Shown here: piece after piece, positions 39,846 to 49,916 of the stretch | Numbering within the stretch: the first letter of the stretch is position 1 | Layout: each line of letters starts with the position of its first letter | Source of the DNA: Seminavis robusta | Lineage: Eukaryota > Bacillariophyta > Bacillariophyceae > Naviculales > Naviculaceae | NCBI GenBank assembly: GCA_903772945.1 | Contig: CAICTM010000402.1 | Span: 1-62,500, forward strand | Length of the DNA stretch: 62,500 bases | Direction of reading: 5' to 3' | Made by a program: the position numbers and the translations under genes | Notes under the pieces: model-generated | What the model was told of the DNA's origin: nothing | Database searches by the model: none | The model's input: only the letters and a program-made list of their open reading frames with translations

Positions 39846-41129
39846 TTATTTGCCTGCCAACTTTTTCGCCGCAGCACGCAAATATCCCGGCATCATATCC
39901 GGGCCGGTGACCGTTTCATCGTTGGAGGCTAGACCAAAGTAACAGGCACAAAAGTCTCGGTTAGGGTCGACGTAGATTCCTTGGCCCATATTTCCATGCT
40001 TGAACATGGCGCCGTCGGGGAATGCGTGATCCCATTGGGCCGTGTTCTTTTCCGGCATGTGTCCGAACCAGCGGAGTCCATAGGCTGCTTCTTCGGAAGG
40101 AGGGTAACAGGCTGGATTGCCCATTTCAAAGATACACTTCAAGGCTTTCTCGGAAACAACGGGCTCCTTGGCCACAACCTTCCAGCTGGGAGTGAAAATG
40201 GCGGCATAGCGGAGCATATCTTCGATCGTTGTCACATTGGACCCACCTCCGACGGCCGTATTGTGAGTGGTCAAACCCATAATGAAGGCATCCTTGGGTC
40301 CAATCTTGGACCAAATACGCTCATTAAAAAAGTCGGTGTAACACATATTGGTGATTTCCTCGACGATAATGGTCAGGACCTGCGTGTTGGCAGTGGAGTA
40401 GCGAAAGCGTTCATTGGGCTTTTCGCCGTCCAGGGGCTTGGTCGTTCGTAGCAATTCCCTCCAGTCGCCTTTTCCTTCCATGAGCGCGGTAAAAAAAGAT
40501 GCGATCCATGACTTTGGATTGGAGAGACTTGCAAAGGTCTCCTCGATATCCATGGCGGTACACATGTTCATGACATGCTTGACAGTGACATTCTCCCACG
40601 GAGTGCCCTTCAAGTCAGGAACGTAATCGGCGGGAGACTTTTCAAAGTCCAATTTGCCATCTTCCCACAAGAGGACACAAAGCAGGGACGCACTGGTCTT
40701 GGATGCCGACATCCAGATGTGAATGTCACGAGGGTTCATGCCTGGATACACTTCAAAGACGACCTTTCCTTGGTGCATCATCATCATGGCTTGCACTTGC
40801 TTGGGGCCGACCAAGTATTCTTTGAGCGGACCGCGCTCCTTATTATCGTTGCCTTCATCCACGTAGGTCAGATCCAACAACTCGGGCATCAAGTTGCGTT
40901 CCAAAATACTGGTATTCTCAGGAGGAAAGGCAATCTGCGTCTTGAAGAAGGAAGGAATGTTCATGTTGTAATAGACAGAATCATCGTTTCCAGACTGCCA
41001 GTTGGGGAAGGACCAACGAGAGGCGGCTGCCTTGACGAACGCCAGGGGTTGAGGACTCTTCCATTTCTTCATGGGAGAATCCACTTGGATGGGTCCTTCC
41101 GCTTCATTCTCCTTCTTGGGTTCCGTCAT
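39846..41129 (-). CDS. Serine beta-lactamase-family hydrolase
   Basis: 427 residues from ATG 41129 (MTEPKKENEA). The frame continues upstream to 41522 but that part has no protein-like pattern, and TTTCTAG directly before GCAACATG looks like a 3' splice site of a 5' intron. Class C beta-lactamase/esterase fold (PF00144-type): SASK with the nucleophile Ser about 141 and Lys about 144, preceded by GKVVFEVYPG; FRYSTANTQ as the Tyr motif; KHGNMGQG near the C-terminus in the position of the KTG/HTG motif. In eukaryotes this family covers esterases, peptidases and LACTB; substrate here unknown. No signal peptide is visible from this start. Confidence 0.85.
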   Translation of the reverse strand: MTEPKKENEAEGPIQVDSPMKKWKSPQPLAFVKAAASRWSFPNWQSGNDDSVYYNMNIPSFFKTQIAFPPENTSILERNLMPELLDLTYVDEGNDNKERGPLKEYLVGPKQVQAMMMMHQGKVVFEVYPGMNPRDIHIWMSASKTSASLLCVLLWEDGKLDFEKSPADYVPDLKGTPWENVTVKHVMNMCTAMDIEETFASLSNPKSWIASFFTALMEGKGDWRELLRTTKPLDGEKPNERFRYSTANTQVLTIIVEEITNMCYTDFFNERIWSKIGPKDAFIMGLTTHNTAVGGGSNVTTIEDMLRYAAIFTPSWKVVAKEPVVSEKALKCIFEMGNPACYPPSEEAAYGLRWFGHMPEKNTAQWDHAFPDGAMFKHGNMGQGIYVDPNRDFCACYFGLASNDETVTGPDMMPGYLRAAAKKLAGK

Positions 41130-42781
41130 GTTGCCTAGAAATAGCAATACCCTTTTGTTATGGTCAGAATCAAATGAATGAATCGAATCTGATATTATGG
41201 CAACATCACGGCGAGAGCACTGGAGACTTGCCGAAGAGCCACCGGAACAAAGTTCCAAAAGATATGCGTGACTTTTTTCCAAAGATATGCTTACAAAGAT
41301 ATGCTGCACCGGTTTTGCTTTCTTTGTCGCGTGAGCCAGCTGGTGAGCAAGTTTGCGGTACTGGTGGTGGTACGGACTGGCGCGGCGGAGAAGATTCATT
41401 TGACAATTCCAAAATTCGTTCTGGCCAAACCAGAATCGAAAGTGGTCATTTCTAACCGAAGTGGTCATTTCGCGAATGCTGCATTGGAATGACTGGCTCA
41501 CAAAAAGAAAAGATTGAAGCAATAAAAATGAATTTTATCACCATGGCAACAGAGTTGACCAAATGGCCATTAGCTTTACCAATACACAGAGATAGCAAAT
41601 CCTTTTCCAGCAGCAGCTCTCCAACACACCCACAGAGTCACCCCTCAAAAAGGATTTGCTATCTCCAAGGTTTCTTATGGAGCCTGTAGGAAAAATCCAG
41701 CTTGGATTGGATTTTGTTGTCACTCTGCCATTCATTTCTCCATGGGAAAGGTGCTCCAGTCCTCACTCTCAGCACTCAATCTGCACTGTAGAGTCATGTA
41801 AATGGATGGTTGGCTTTGCATGAAGACTGGAGCACCCATCACAAAGATTCAAAGGAGAGTTGTTGACTTGAAATCGGAAAAATCGACGAGAATGGAGGAG
41901 CTAGTCATGGATTCATTCATCGCTCGGGTACATCGCCGCTCCGGTACATCGCACTCGGCATAGAGTAGTAGCCGCTTGATACAAGCGTCGCTCCGTGGAA
42001 GCGTCATGGTCGCTCCGCAAAAGTAGTCGTCGACCGTGAAAGAGGAGCCATGGCATTCGACGGAATCCAATGGATCCGTCGAACGGAAGAAGCTTGTTGC
42101 CATCGATTGTTGTTCTAGTAGTAGTATTTGCTTGTTGTTGTTGCATTGACGGTAGAGGAGTCGTCGCTCCGTGGAAGAGGAGCCGTCATGGTCGCTTGGC
42201 TAGATTGCTTCGTGGAAGAAGCAGAAGAAAGAAGTCGCTCGATCCGTCGAACGACCGATCGTCGAACGGCTGCCACTGCCGCTAACCAACCAAGAGTAGC
42301 CTGTCATGGTGGTGAGTAGTAGCCGCTGTTAAGAGGAGTAGCTACTGTAGAGGAGATAGCATCATCTTGATAGAGTAAAGATGGGGGTATCGATCGCGAA
42401 TAAAATGAAAGAAGAGGACCATACGAGTGGCTTCGATCGATCCGAGTGATGTCAGTTGAATTTAAGGTTGAGGCTAAATGTCCCTTAAGTCTTTTCACGG
42501 AACGTTCCAGGACGTTCCGGTTCGCGTACCGGCAGCCGGCTTGCGTTTGCGTCAATAGCTCCGATACAGCCTGTAAAAAGAGTAGTCAAAAGATCCAGGA
42601 GACCAGTTCGCAGAGCAGCTGTCAAAAGCAGAACACGACAGCTGACTTTCATCGGCAACAAGTACGGGTACATCTACGTACACAGAACGTACACACACCG
42701 GTAGGAAGCTTTAAGTGAACAGAAGCACTTGTAAGAGACCTTCAGAAGCTTATTGGCGGGACAGTTCACCTTGCAGAATGT

Positions 42782-43140
42782 AACCCCTTTACTGACTTTT
42801 GGTGAATTTACCAGGAAAATCCCAACTTGAATTGATCATTATTCAAATCGCTCATGATGCATTCATCACCAAGTTCATTACTTTCATCATCAATTCATTC
42901 TCAATGATTAAATTCATCACTAATTCAAATATTTTCATCACAATTTCTTATTATTAGCCACTTATCCACAGTAAACTTTCAACAAATTTCATCACAGATT
43001 CATGATGACTTGATCATGAATTCCAATAATAATGATGACTTCATCACCAATTTAATTACTTTCATCACCAATTTAATTACTTGAATCCTATAATTCATCA
43101 CCAATCATCAAATTCTAGAAAATTTATCACAATTCATCAG
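42782..43140. repeat. AT-rich island of TTCATCACMAATT-type imperfect repeats
   Basis: About 360 bp in which ATTCATCA, TTCATCACC and AATTCATCA recur at irregular spacing with no C/G-rich segments, clearly unlike the surrounding base composition. Confidence 0.75.
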
Positions 43141-43175
43141 AGGGGAGACGTTCCAGCGTTCCGCTTCGATCCGCC

Positions 43176-43237
43176 CCTCATTTAGGGGCGGATTTAAGGG
43201 CGGATTCCCATTCTAGAGGGCGGATTTAAGGGTGGAT
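43176..43237. repeat. Short GGGCGGATTTAAGG repeats
   Basis: GGGGCGGATTTAAGGGCGGATTCC is followed 22 bp later by GGGCGGATTTAAGGGTGGATTA. It sits directly after the AT-rich island. Confidence 0.8.
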
Positions 43238-43485
43238 TATCCAAAAACACCCTTATTCTTACCGGTGGGCTCCAGAGCAGCTGTCAAAAGCAGAATCTGG
43301 CAAGTCTGGCAAGATGTTTTCCACCCCGTGGGGCGTGGAACGTCACCTCCAACGCATGAACGCAAAACTCAATAAATTGGCTGTCCTTGATGTTTGAAGC
43401 TGCTGAGAGGCCCCAAAGACATCAAGCCCAAGTCCGCAGGAAGGAAAGCAAGTCCTGGCTCTCCAAAGAAGTCCCCGGATGCTTT

Positions 43486-44212
43486 GGGTGACTCTGTGGA
43501 CAAGCAGGCTTGGATGTTTTCGTCCAAGGAATCTCAACCCAAGTATCAAAGCTCATAATAGAATTGAGGGCTCCTTTAGAAGTGATTCGATTCGATTCCC
43601 AGGACTTTTCAGAGGAGCAGTCCAAGCATCATCTACCCTTTGTCTTCATGAAGGGTATGCCTAGAGTTGTGCCAGCACCTTCAGAATACTTACCTAGATA
43701 GCCACTTGAGCTCCTAGCCATCATTGCATTCTCTTTATCAAGAATTTAGATTATGAGAGGAATGGCAAATGATTTGGCACAATCAAAATGAAAATGCTCC
43801 ACAATGGCTGCTATTCATGGTTTCGGATACTGAGATATCAGAAGGGGATACAGAGGCAGGAAAATCTTCAAGTTGTGTGGCAGAGATAGATATTTCAAAA
43901 CCAAGGAACATTGGGCAGCCAATCAAGAGTGAACCAGGTCCCAATGTGGGGTGCAAGAAGTGCCTGGAGTGTGTCAATGCAACAACTTGCACTGCTTGTC
44001 ACAATCCTTATGGCTACCGGTACTTGGAGTGTGCCTGCAATCCTCCCTGCCAATTTTGCCGAAAAGGATTGAGAAGGACTATTGCCGTTTGTGCTTTTGA
44101 AATGGAATAAAGACAGAGGGGCAGATCTGCTTCCTGGTGAAGACCCATTGGTAATGTTTTCGAGATGGTGCAGAACCCATTTGGAGCTGGAGGAGGAGGC
44201 TGGGGAAGCCTG
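43486..44212 (+). pseudogene. Possible decayed coding sequence, family unknown
   Basis: Three adjoining stretches look protein-like but lie in different frames. 43505-43701: DVFVQGISTQVSKLIIELRA, then KHHLPFVFMKGMPRVVPAPS. 43769-44110: a 113-residue ORF with five CxxC-like pairs (GCKKCLEC, CTAC, CACNPPCQFCRK). About 44105-44212: GEDPLVMFSRWCRTHLELEE. No start or complete domain, and stops between them. It could be an old transposable-element fragment with a zinc-binding region. I cannot name the family. Confidence 0.25.
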
Positions 44213-46651
44213 AACACTGAAGTTGCATCAGAGTCAGCCGCATCAGCTGAATGGTTCTGAGACAGAGAGATTGATGCAGGACCATTTGATTGAGATCCCT
44301 GCATGTGCTTCCCGCAAAGGTATTGCTTCCAAGCGCTGATGAAGGAGACTCGACTATTGGCAAGCCTGATTTAATCAGTTGAAAAGTCTTTGAAGGTCCC
44401 TTTCCTTACAAAGAGCTACCATGGGTTTAGCAAAGCAGTCAGAACAGAAAAGTTGCTTGGAGTACCGGTATACTGTTAGGAGAATGACGGAGTTACTGGT
44501 GCAAGCAAACAAACCAACAGCAACTTGGTCCTCCAGCAGTAGGCGGTAATCGTTCCGATGCTTGATGGATCAAGGGAATGATACTGTACCACACGCGCAC
44601 GTCCAGCTAGTAGCTAGAAAAATGGCTGGCCAAAACCACCCGTGCGTCCCACGCCATAGCAAATCACTCACTTCGTCTCAGAAGCTATAGTAAAGTCCAT
44701 GGACGTGACTTTTATTAGCCCTGCAATGTACCACTAGGGGAGCGATGATATCCAATATCGGTAGGAAACCAAGGAGTCTTGCCTTCCTGCTTCTACTGGC
44801 TGCTGGCTGATGTTTGGCTCCCCGCAAACAACTTCCGCTTGTAAGGAGATGCAACTACTAACTAGTGGCTTACCAGCGAGCCAAGAACGTTGCTTTCGGC
44901 TTGGCTAAAGTTTACGTTTGGGCCCACCCACAGCACTGCTCCCTTCGTCGATATGGTCAACAGCACCCGCAGCCATCTGGTGGCTGCCAGCGGCCACTAC
45001 TAGGTGCGCCCGGAACCGAGACCAGCCACTGTCCTCTCTCGGCTCACCGTCTGTGACTGCCTGGCTGGCATAGTCTCATGGCTACACCGTTTGGTTATGG
45101 TTGCTTGGGAAAGTAACAGTAGACCGACACCAACTGGTGGCCCCATACGGTGGTACCGTACCGGTATCTGGTGCGCCGTGGTCATGTTTGCAATTCCTCT
45201 CCCAGTATGACTCGACTCGACTCACTCCCGCGGTTGCATGTAAAACTCCCCCCACACGCTGCCCCAGCAGCGATATGGCAACATTGCAAGCCACCACCGC
45301 CACGGTTGATGACAAGTTGGCGAGCAAAATGACTGACTGGTTGGACTGTGATCGTTGCAAACTTGACTGAAATCCTCAACGGAGCTGCCATCATTGGAAC
45401 ATCAGCCGGCTTTTACCCGTCGTAAGCTCACTAGCTAGCTAGCTAGCTAGCTACCAGAAGCTAGCCAGTAGAGCGGTGGTAAAACTGGATGGATGATGTA
45501 CTAGTAGTGCCCTGCGGCCTGCAGCCCTGCTGACGATGCAATGACTCCCGTGCCAGCACTCACTAGCTAGGAGGCCACTCCCGCATCCAACATGTGTCTC
45601 ACAGCGGGCTCAAAACAAACAAACGAACCCAAACAAAATCTACGTGGCGAGAGGACAAAGAAGTTCCATTTTAAATTTTGGTGTCCTTCCCGAAGCCTCT
45701 TGTTCCGGACAGTAGCACAGGCTCGTTACGGCTCTCGTTACCCATCTTTCCCTGCGGCAACTCAACTCAGCAGCAGCAAGGGCTTTCCTTCAGGTACAAT
45801 GCCCCCTTCAAGCTCTCATCAAGGCCCCAAAGCTCCAGCAGCGTCTCCAAGCTCCGTTCGATTCCTTTCCAGTCCTATCAAGATTCGGATGCAGCATCCA
45901 CATGCGTCTGAAAAAAGCATGCACGTATTGCCATCGTGGCAATACCAATGGTCAAGGAGGCTGAAGGAGCATTGAAGATTTCGCATTGCCTCGTGATGGA
46001 ACGGTTGATAATGATCTAGTGGGCTGTACACCTCATTGAGTTTTCCGTGGAACAAACAGAGATGCAATTCCGTCACCCATAAATCATTAGGTCCAGAGGA
46101 AGTATCTCAAAGAACGCGCGATATGACCGAGGTCTCAAAAAGTCTACATGATGTGTGTAGAAAGGACAAAGCGTAAAGGGAAGCTATGCCAGCTACTGGT
46201 TATCCAGGTTATGGAATAAAACAAGAAGCTTCAATTGTTTTTGTTTAGGTTGCGTCTTAACGTTGCATGGCTTGTTGAATAGAGCAACAACGCTTTGATA
46301 GAATCAATGATGGGTATCTGCTTTACTGCTGTATCGGAGAAACGCAATCTTTTGCCTTCGGTCAATGGTTGAAGGTCGACAAATTCGAAATGACTGTTTC
46401 TGATGCCTGTTTTCAGGGAATGCTAATGGTTGGGAGTATTGACCATTAAGCAACCTGGTAGTGGTACGTAGAATCGCCGTAGAAGATGGTACTACAACCA
46501 AGTACACAAAAGCCTCCTTCTCATTTGCGGGCAGGCACAATAGAGGCATTTGCTCTCAAAGACGCTAATACCGGTATCCACATCGAACCCACTTTATCTT
46601 CTCACAATTTTCAAAGCTCACAAGAGTCAATCAACAAAACCAAAAACTACA
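44213..46651. other. Intergenic, no supported gene
   Basis: Short overlapping ORFs only. CTAGCTAG runs near 45428-45450, TACCGGTA near 44465, 45160 and 46569. Upstream part of the VSF gene from about 46480. Confidence 0.6.
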
Positions 46652-46996
46652 ATGTGTGCACCAACATCTATTCCAGCCACCCCAACACCACTCCCCACCA
46701 TGGCGACCACCAAGTCTCGCAAGAGTGTCTCCTTTTCCACTGACGAAGTGGTGGTGGTGACAGTGGAACGATTGGATCTTGCCTTTTACTCTGCCGTTGA
46801 CTTTGCTCGATTCCGCGAAGAGATTCTCGATGAACGGGAATTCAAAGAGAGGTATGCCAAGAAGCAACACGAAGCCAGACGTCAACGAGGCTACAGCATG
46901 ATGGGAGCCAAGAGACTCCAGCGCAACCGCGAAGGACGACACTCCAAGCAGTCTATTCACACTATGCGAAATCATGCACAGCAAAAGGTCCAATAA
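46652..46996 (+). CDS. Small VSF-family protein, copy 1
   Basis: 114 residues from ATG 46652 (MCAPTSIPATP); the frame opens further upstream but without protein-like sequence. Core: RKSVSFSTDEVVVVTVERLD, then FYSAVDFARFREEIL, followed by a basic helix (AKKQHEARRQRGYS, AKRLQRNREGRHS). KSVSF resembles the RVxF docking motif of PP1. The plan (KxVSF, beta-like valines, Y/F-S-x-x-D/E-Y/F-x-x-F-R) is one I recall from small uncharacterised proteins abundant in diatoms. A second copy is at 51614-52105. Function unknown; no targeting signal. Confidence 0.7.
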   Translation: MCAPTSIPATPTPLPTMATTKSRKSVSFSTDEVVVVTVERLDLAFYSAVDFARFREEILDEREFKERYAKKQHEARRQRGYSMMGAKRLQRNREGRHSKQSIHTMRNHAQQKVQ

Positions 46997-47684
46997 GTCT
47001 ATTTGGGTCTCGAACGGTACTCAGAGCTGCTACCAACCACAGCTCTCAGTTACAATGTACAATACGCATAGCCATGCATGATCCTGCTACCATACAATAG
47101 AATGTAAATAAACGAAATAAAAAGGATAGAATCAAAGCAATCAAAAAGCAAAACATCTCTGCAAGTGTTTCTTTACTGTAGCTCCATGGCGAGTGGCTTG
47201 ATCATCAGCAAGATAAAACGTTGCGTTTTTCTAGCTAGCTCTCGTGGAAGAACTTGTAGCCGTAAGACCGACCCTATTCCCTTTTCGGGGCTGTGCGATG
47301 TTTTACATGCATCGGTCCATCCCCATAATGGCCTCCTGAGTCGAGTCCTAACATACCGAATACCGGTGTTGTAGCTGTCGTGCGACAGCCGCTGTGGTAC
47401 CAGGTACATGTACTAGAGTACCGGTGATAGCTAGTATCGATTTCTTGAAGACATCCCTAACCCTGGCAAAATCGAGCAGAGTCAAAGTCGAGTGAGTCGA
47501 GCCGAGTGAACTTCAATCGCAGAAGGTTCCCACAAAAAGGTATCTTCTGTCCAGGCTCCATTCATCACACCCGCCGATTGCATTTGCCATGTAGAGAAGA
47601 GCAAAACGTTGGGAGATAAGCACGGGATTTCTTTAGCTAAAGGAAAGGAGAGAGACACAGAGACAGACAATACAGTATGGCAGC
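46997..47684. other. Intergenic, no supported gene
   Basis: Contains an A-rich tail region (47100-47150), CTAGCTAG near 47232 and, from about 47640, the 5' flank of the truncated duplicate gene, which matches 48825-48865. Confidence 0.6.
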
Positions 47685-48014
47685 ATGGTTGTGGTTGGAG
47701 GATTCTCAGTGAGGCTTGTGGAAGCCCACACCAAGACTCCATTTCTAGAACATGCGCACAACGGAACCGTCTACGCAGAGGTGGAACCAGACGCCGAATA
47801 CCTGATCGAAGTCGAGTACGTTGGAGATGACATGGAGGGCAAAGTCCGCTATGAATGCACCGTGGATGGAAAAGAATTAGACTTTCAGACTACACTGGAC
47901 CGAAGCGACCCGCCCTGCCCGATTGGGCTTCCCTCTTGTGATGAAGAGGGCGTCTGGAAGACAGTGGCATGGCGTTTTGCGAAGAGCACAGCAATCTCCG
48001 CAAAATTTACTTAA
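47685..48014 (+). pseudogene. Truncated duplicate of the 48866-49916 gene
   Basis: The 109-residue ORF MVVVGGFSVRLVEAHTKTPF...WRFAKSTAISAKFT matches the first 107 residues of the downstream gene closely (for example HNGTVYAEVEPDAEYLIEVE against HNGTIYAEVEPDAEYLIEVE). Similarity stops at about 48005 and the frame ends at once. Similarity resumes at 48081 with the 3' flank of the intact gene (50081), so about 0.8 kb of the copy was lost. It keeps the same 5' flank and might still be expressed as a short protein. Confidence 0.7.
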
Positions 48015-48865
48015 TCCAGTCACTCTTTGCTAAAATTGTATGATTAGATCTACATGTCAAATTTTATAAAGATGGTAATAAGAGTCGCAGGTAACATCCA
48101 TATTGTTGCCGTGGTTCCAGTTGAGGTCCTTGAAACACGGACATGGTCTCATGTCGGGATCGTAATCATTGACCAACAAATCGTCGATCCCTTTCTCCCC
48201 GGGCACGGTGGATTCAAAAGATTACTATTCTCGGAAATGTCAGTTTCACCTGAAATAGTTTTGTTCACATTTTGGATGTTAATTTCACTGAAATGGGTTA
48301 TAATAGTTTCACGGCGTGGGTTAGTTTCACGGAAATGTTAGTTTATTTTATCATTTCCGTGAAACCAGCTAGAGTGAGTCACGTCCATTGACCTTGCCGG
48401 TACATGTTCCGCGTATTGATTCTTATTACTAACTATCATTTGTCCATTTGTTCCATGATTTTTACTAATAATCATTGTCCGCACAAGGGTTGTCTTGAGG
48501 GACAAATTTTGGGCTATGTGTTGAGCTGAGCCAGAAGCTTTTCGTAAAAGACCTGATGACGTGTCTGCAAGGTAGAGCATACCAGAGCAAGTAAGGTAGG
48601 ACTAGCTAGAACCAGCCAAATCAAGAGGCCTTGAAATTGAATACCCAATCACTCAAGTCATGCCTCAAGACCTGCGTCAACAATTCCCTCAAGCTTGTGC
48701 GGACATTGGAATAAGTTTCCTCACAAACTGATCACGCAGGGAAGTTGCAAGCCTCCACATCCAACACAACCGCCCAGCTAGCCAGGTTTGCAACTGGAAG
48801 ATAATATTAAAGTACAGCTTTCTTTGGATAAAGGAAAGAGACACAGAGACAGACAATACCGTAGC
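48015..48865. other. Intergenic with duplicated 3' flank and a perfect hairpin
   Basis: 48081-48172 matches 50081-50172 (AGAGTCGCAGGTAACAT...TCATG.CGGGATCGTAAT). TTTCACSG/GAAATG words recur from 48240, ending in the hairpin 48324-48365. No gene. Confidence 0.65.
48324..48365. repeat. Perfect inverted repeat, 14-bp arms
   Basis: GTTTCACGGAAATG (48324-48337), 14-nt AT-rich loop, CATTTCCGTGAAAC (48352-48365). More TTTCAC...GAAATG words lie just upstream. Could be a terminator-like hairpin, small foldback element or protein-binding palindrome. Confidence 0.85.
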
Positions 48866-49916
48866 ATGGTTGTGGTTGGAGGATTTTCAGTGCGGCTTGT
48901 GGAAGCCCTCACCAAGACACCATTTCTAGAACTTGCACACAACGGGACTATCTACGCAGAGGTGGAACCAGATGCCGAATACCTGATCGAAGTCGAGTAC
49001 GTTGGAGATGACATAGAAGGCACAGTCCTCTATGAATGGACCGTAGATGGAAAAGAAGTGGACTTTCAAAAGACACTAGACCGAAGCAGCCCGCCCTACC
49101 TGATTGGGCTTCCCTATCGAGATGAAGAGGGCGTCCGCAAGAAAGTGGCATGGCGTTTTGCCAAGACCACAAGAATCTCCGGAAATAGCACAGGAAGCAA
49201 TGCAGGTGGTGGCACATCTACTGGTGGCTCCAACAACATCTTTGGGACTGTCGTAGTTGACATATATGACACTCTTGAAGCGGGGAGAAAGAAACCATAT
49301 CGCACCAAGCCCAAGCCCTATACGCCAAACTTTGAAGAATCTCCTCCTCCACGATCTCCATCTCCCACTGAACAGGAGAATGCAGAGGAACCGAAACCTA
49401 CCAAGAAGGACGAGAAAAAGAGAGTCCGCTCTATTGTTGGAGAGACCAAGGTGACCAAGTCCTATCGCCCCATGCAAAGCTCCAGCGCCAGCCACACTGT
49501 GATTATCAAAAAGGCCGAGGCACGCATCAAAGCCCCCCCAAAGAAGAACATGGCGTACAAAATAGGGAAACGGTTGCAGCAAATTGAGATTAAATACCGG
49601 TACGTGACAGAACGGAATTCATGGAAACGCAAAAACTCAGTTGCATGTCCATTGCATTGGGTCAACTCTAAACCTCTCTGCTTTCAGCACGACCGTGGGT
49701 CTCATCCATGAGGGTGTTCTGGCCACGCCACCTTTCTGGGACATGTACCGCTTGGAATGCAAGGCAAAAGGTAGCAACCAAGGAGGCACACCCATGGAGG
49801 ACATGTCTCATGTTCCGCGGAAGACGATTCGATTCAATGCCCGGTATGATGGAGGCTTGCTGGTCTGCCCCGCCAAAAAAGTGGATCTGTTTGACCTCAC
49901 TGGATTGGATGATTAG
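48866..49916 (+). CDS. Two-exon gene, unknown protein with proline/charged linker
   Basis: Exon 1 48866-49599, intron 49600-49687 (GTACGT...TTTCAG, 88 nt), exon 2 49688-49916; 320 residues. ATG 48866 is chosen because it is the start shared with the duplicate at 47685. N-terminal domain (1-108): GGFSVRLVEALTKTPFLELA, AEVEPDAEYLIEVEYVGDD, YEWTVDGKEVDFQ, KKVAWRFAK, probably beta-rich. A G/S linker, then VVDIYDTLEAGRKKPYRTK, a P/E/K-rich segment and exon 2 (TTVGLIHEGVLATPPFWDMY, RLECKAKG, HVPRKTIRFNARYDGG) follow. No family recognised. TACCGGTA spans the 5' splice site. Confidence 0.75.

Larger units (their letters stand above)
41130..43485. other. Intergenic with local repeats and AT-rich island
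   Basis: 41130-41530: upstream part of the hydrolase ORF, probably untranslated. 41590-41880: a short inverted arrangement (CTCCAGTCCTCACTCTC / AAGACTGGAGCAC). 41980-42210: words such as GTCGCTCCGTGGAAG and CGTCATGGTCGCT occur twice. 42782-43140: AT-rich TTCATCACCAATT-type repeats. 43180-43240: GGGCGGATTTAAGG repeats. No gene. Confidence 0.6.

Noticed and set aside
41130..41522. N-terminal extension of the beta-lactamase-family protein
   Set aside because: Low protein-like quality, and a TTTCTAG splice-like signal lies directly before the chosen ATG; it is more likely 5' untranslated or intronic.
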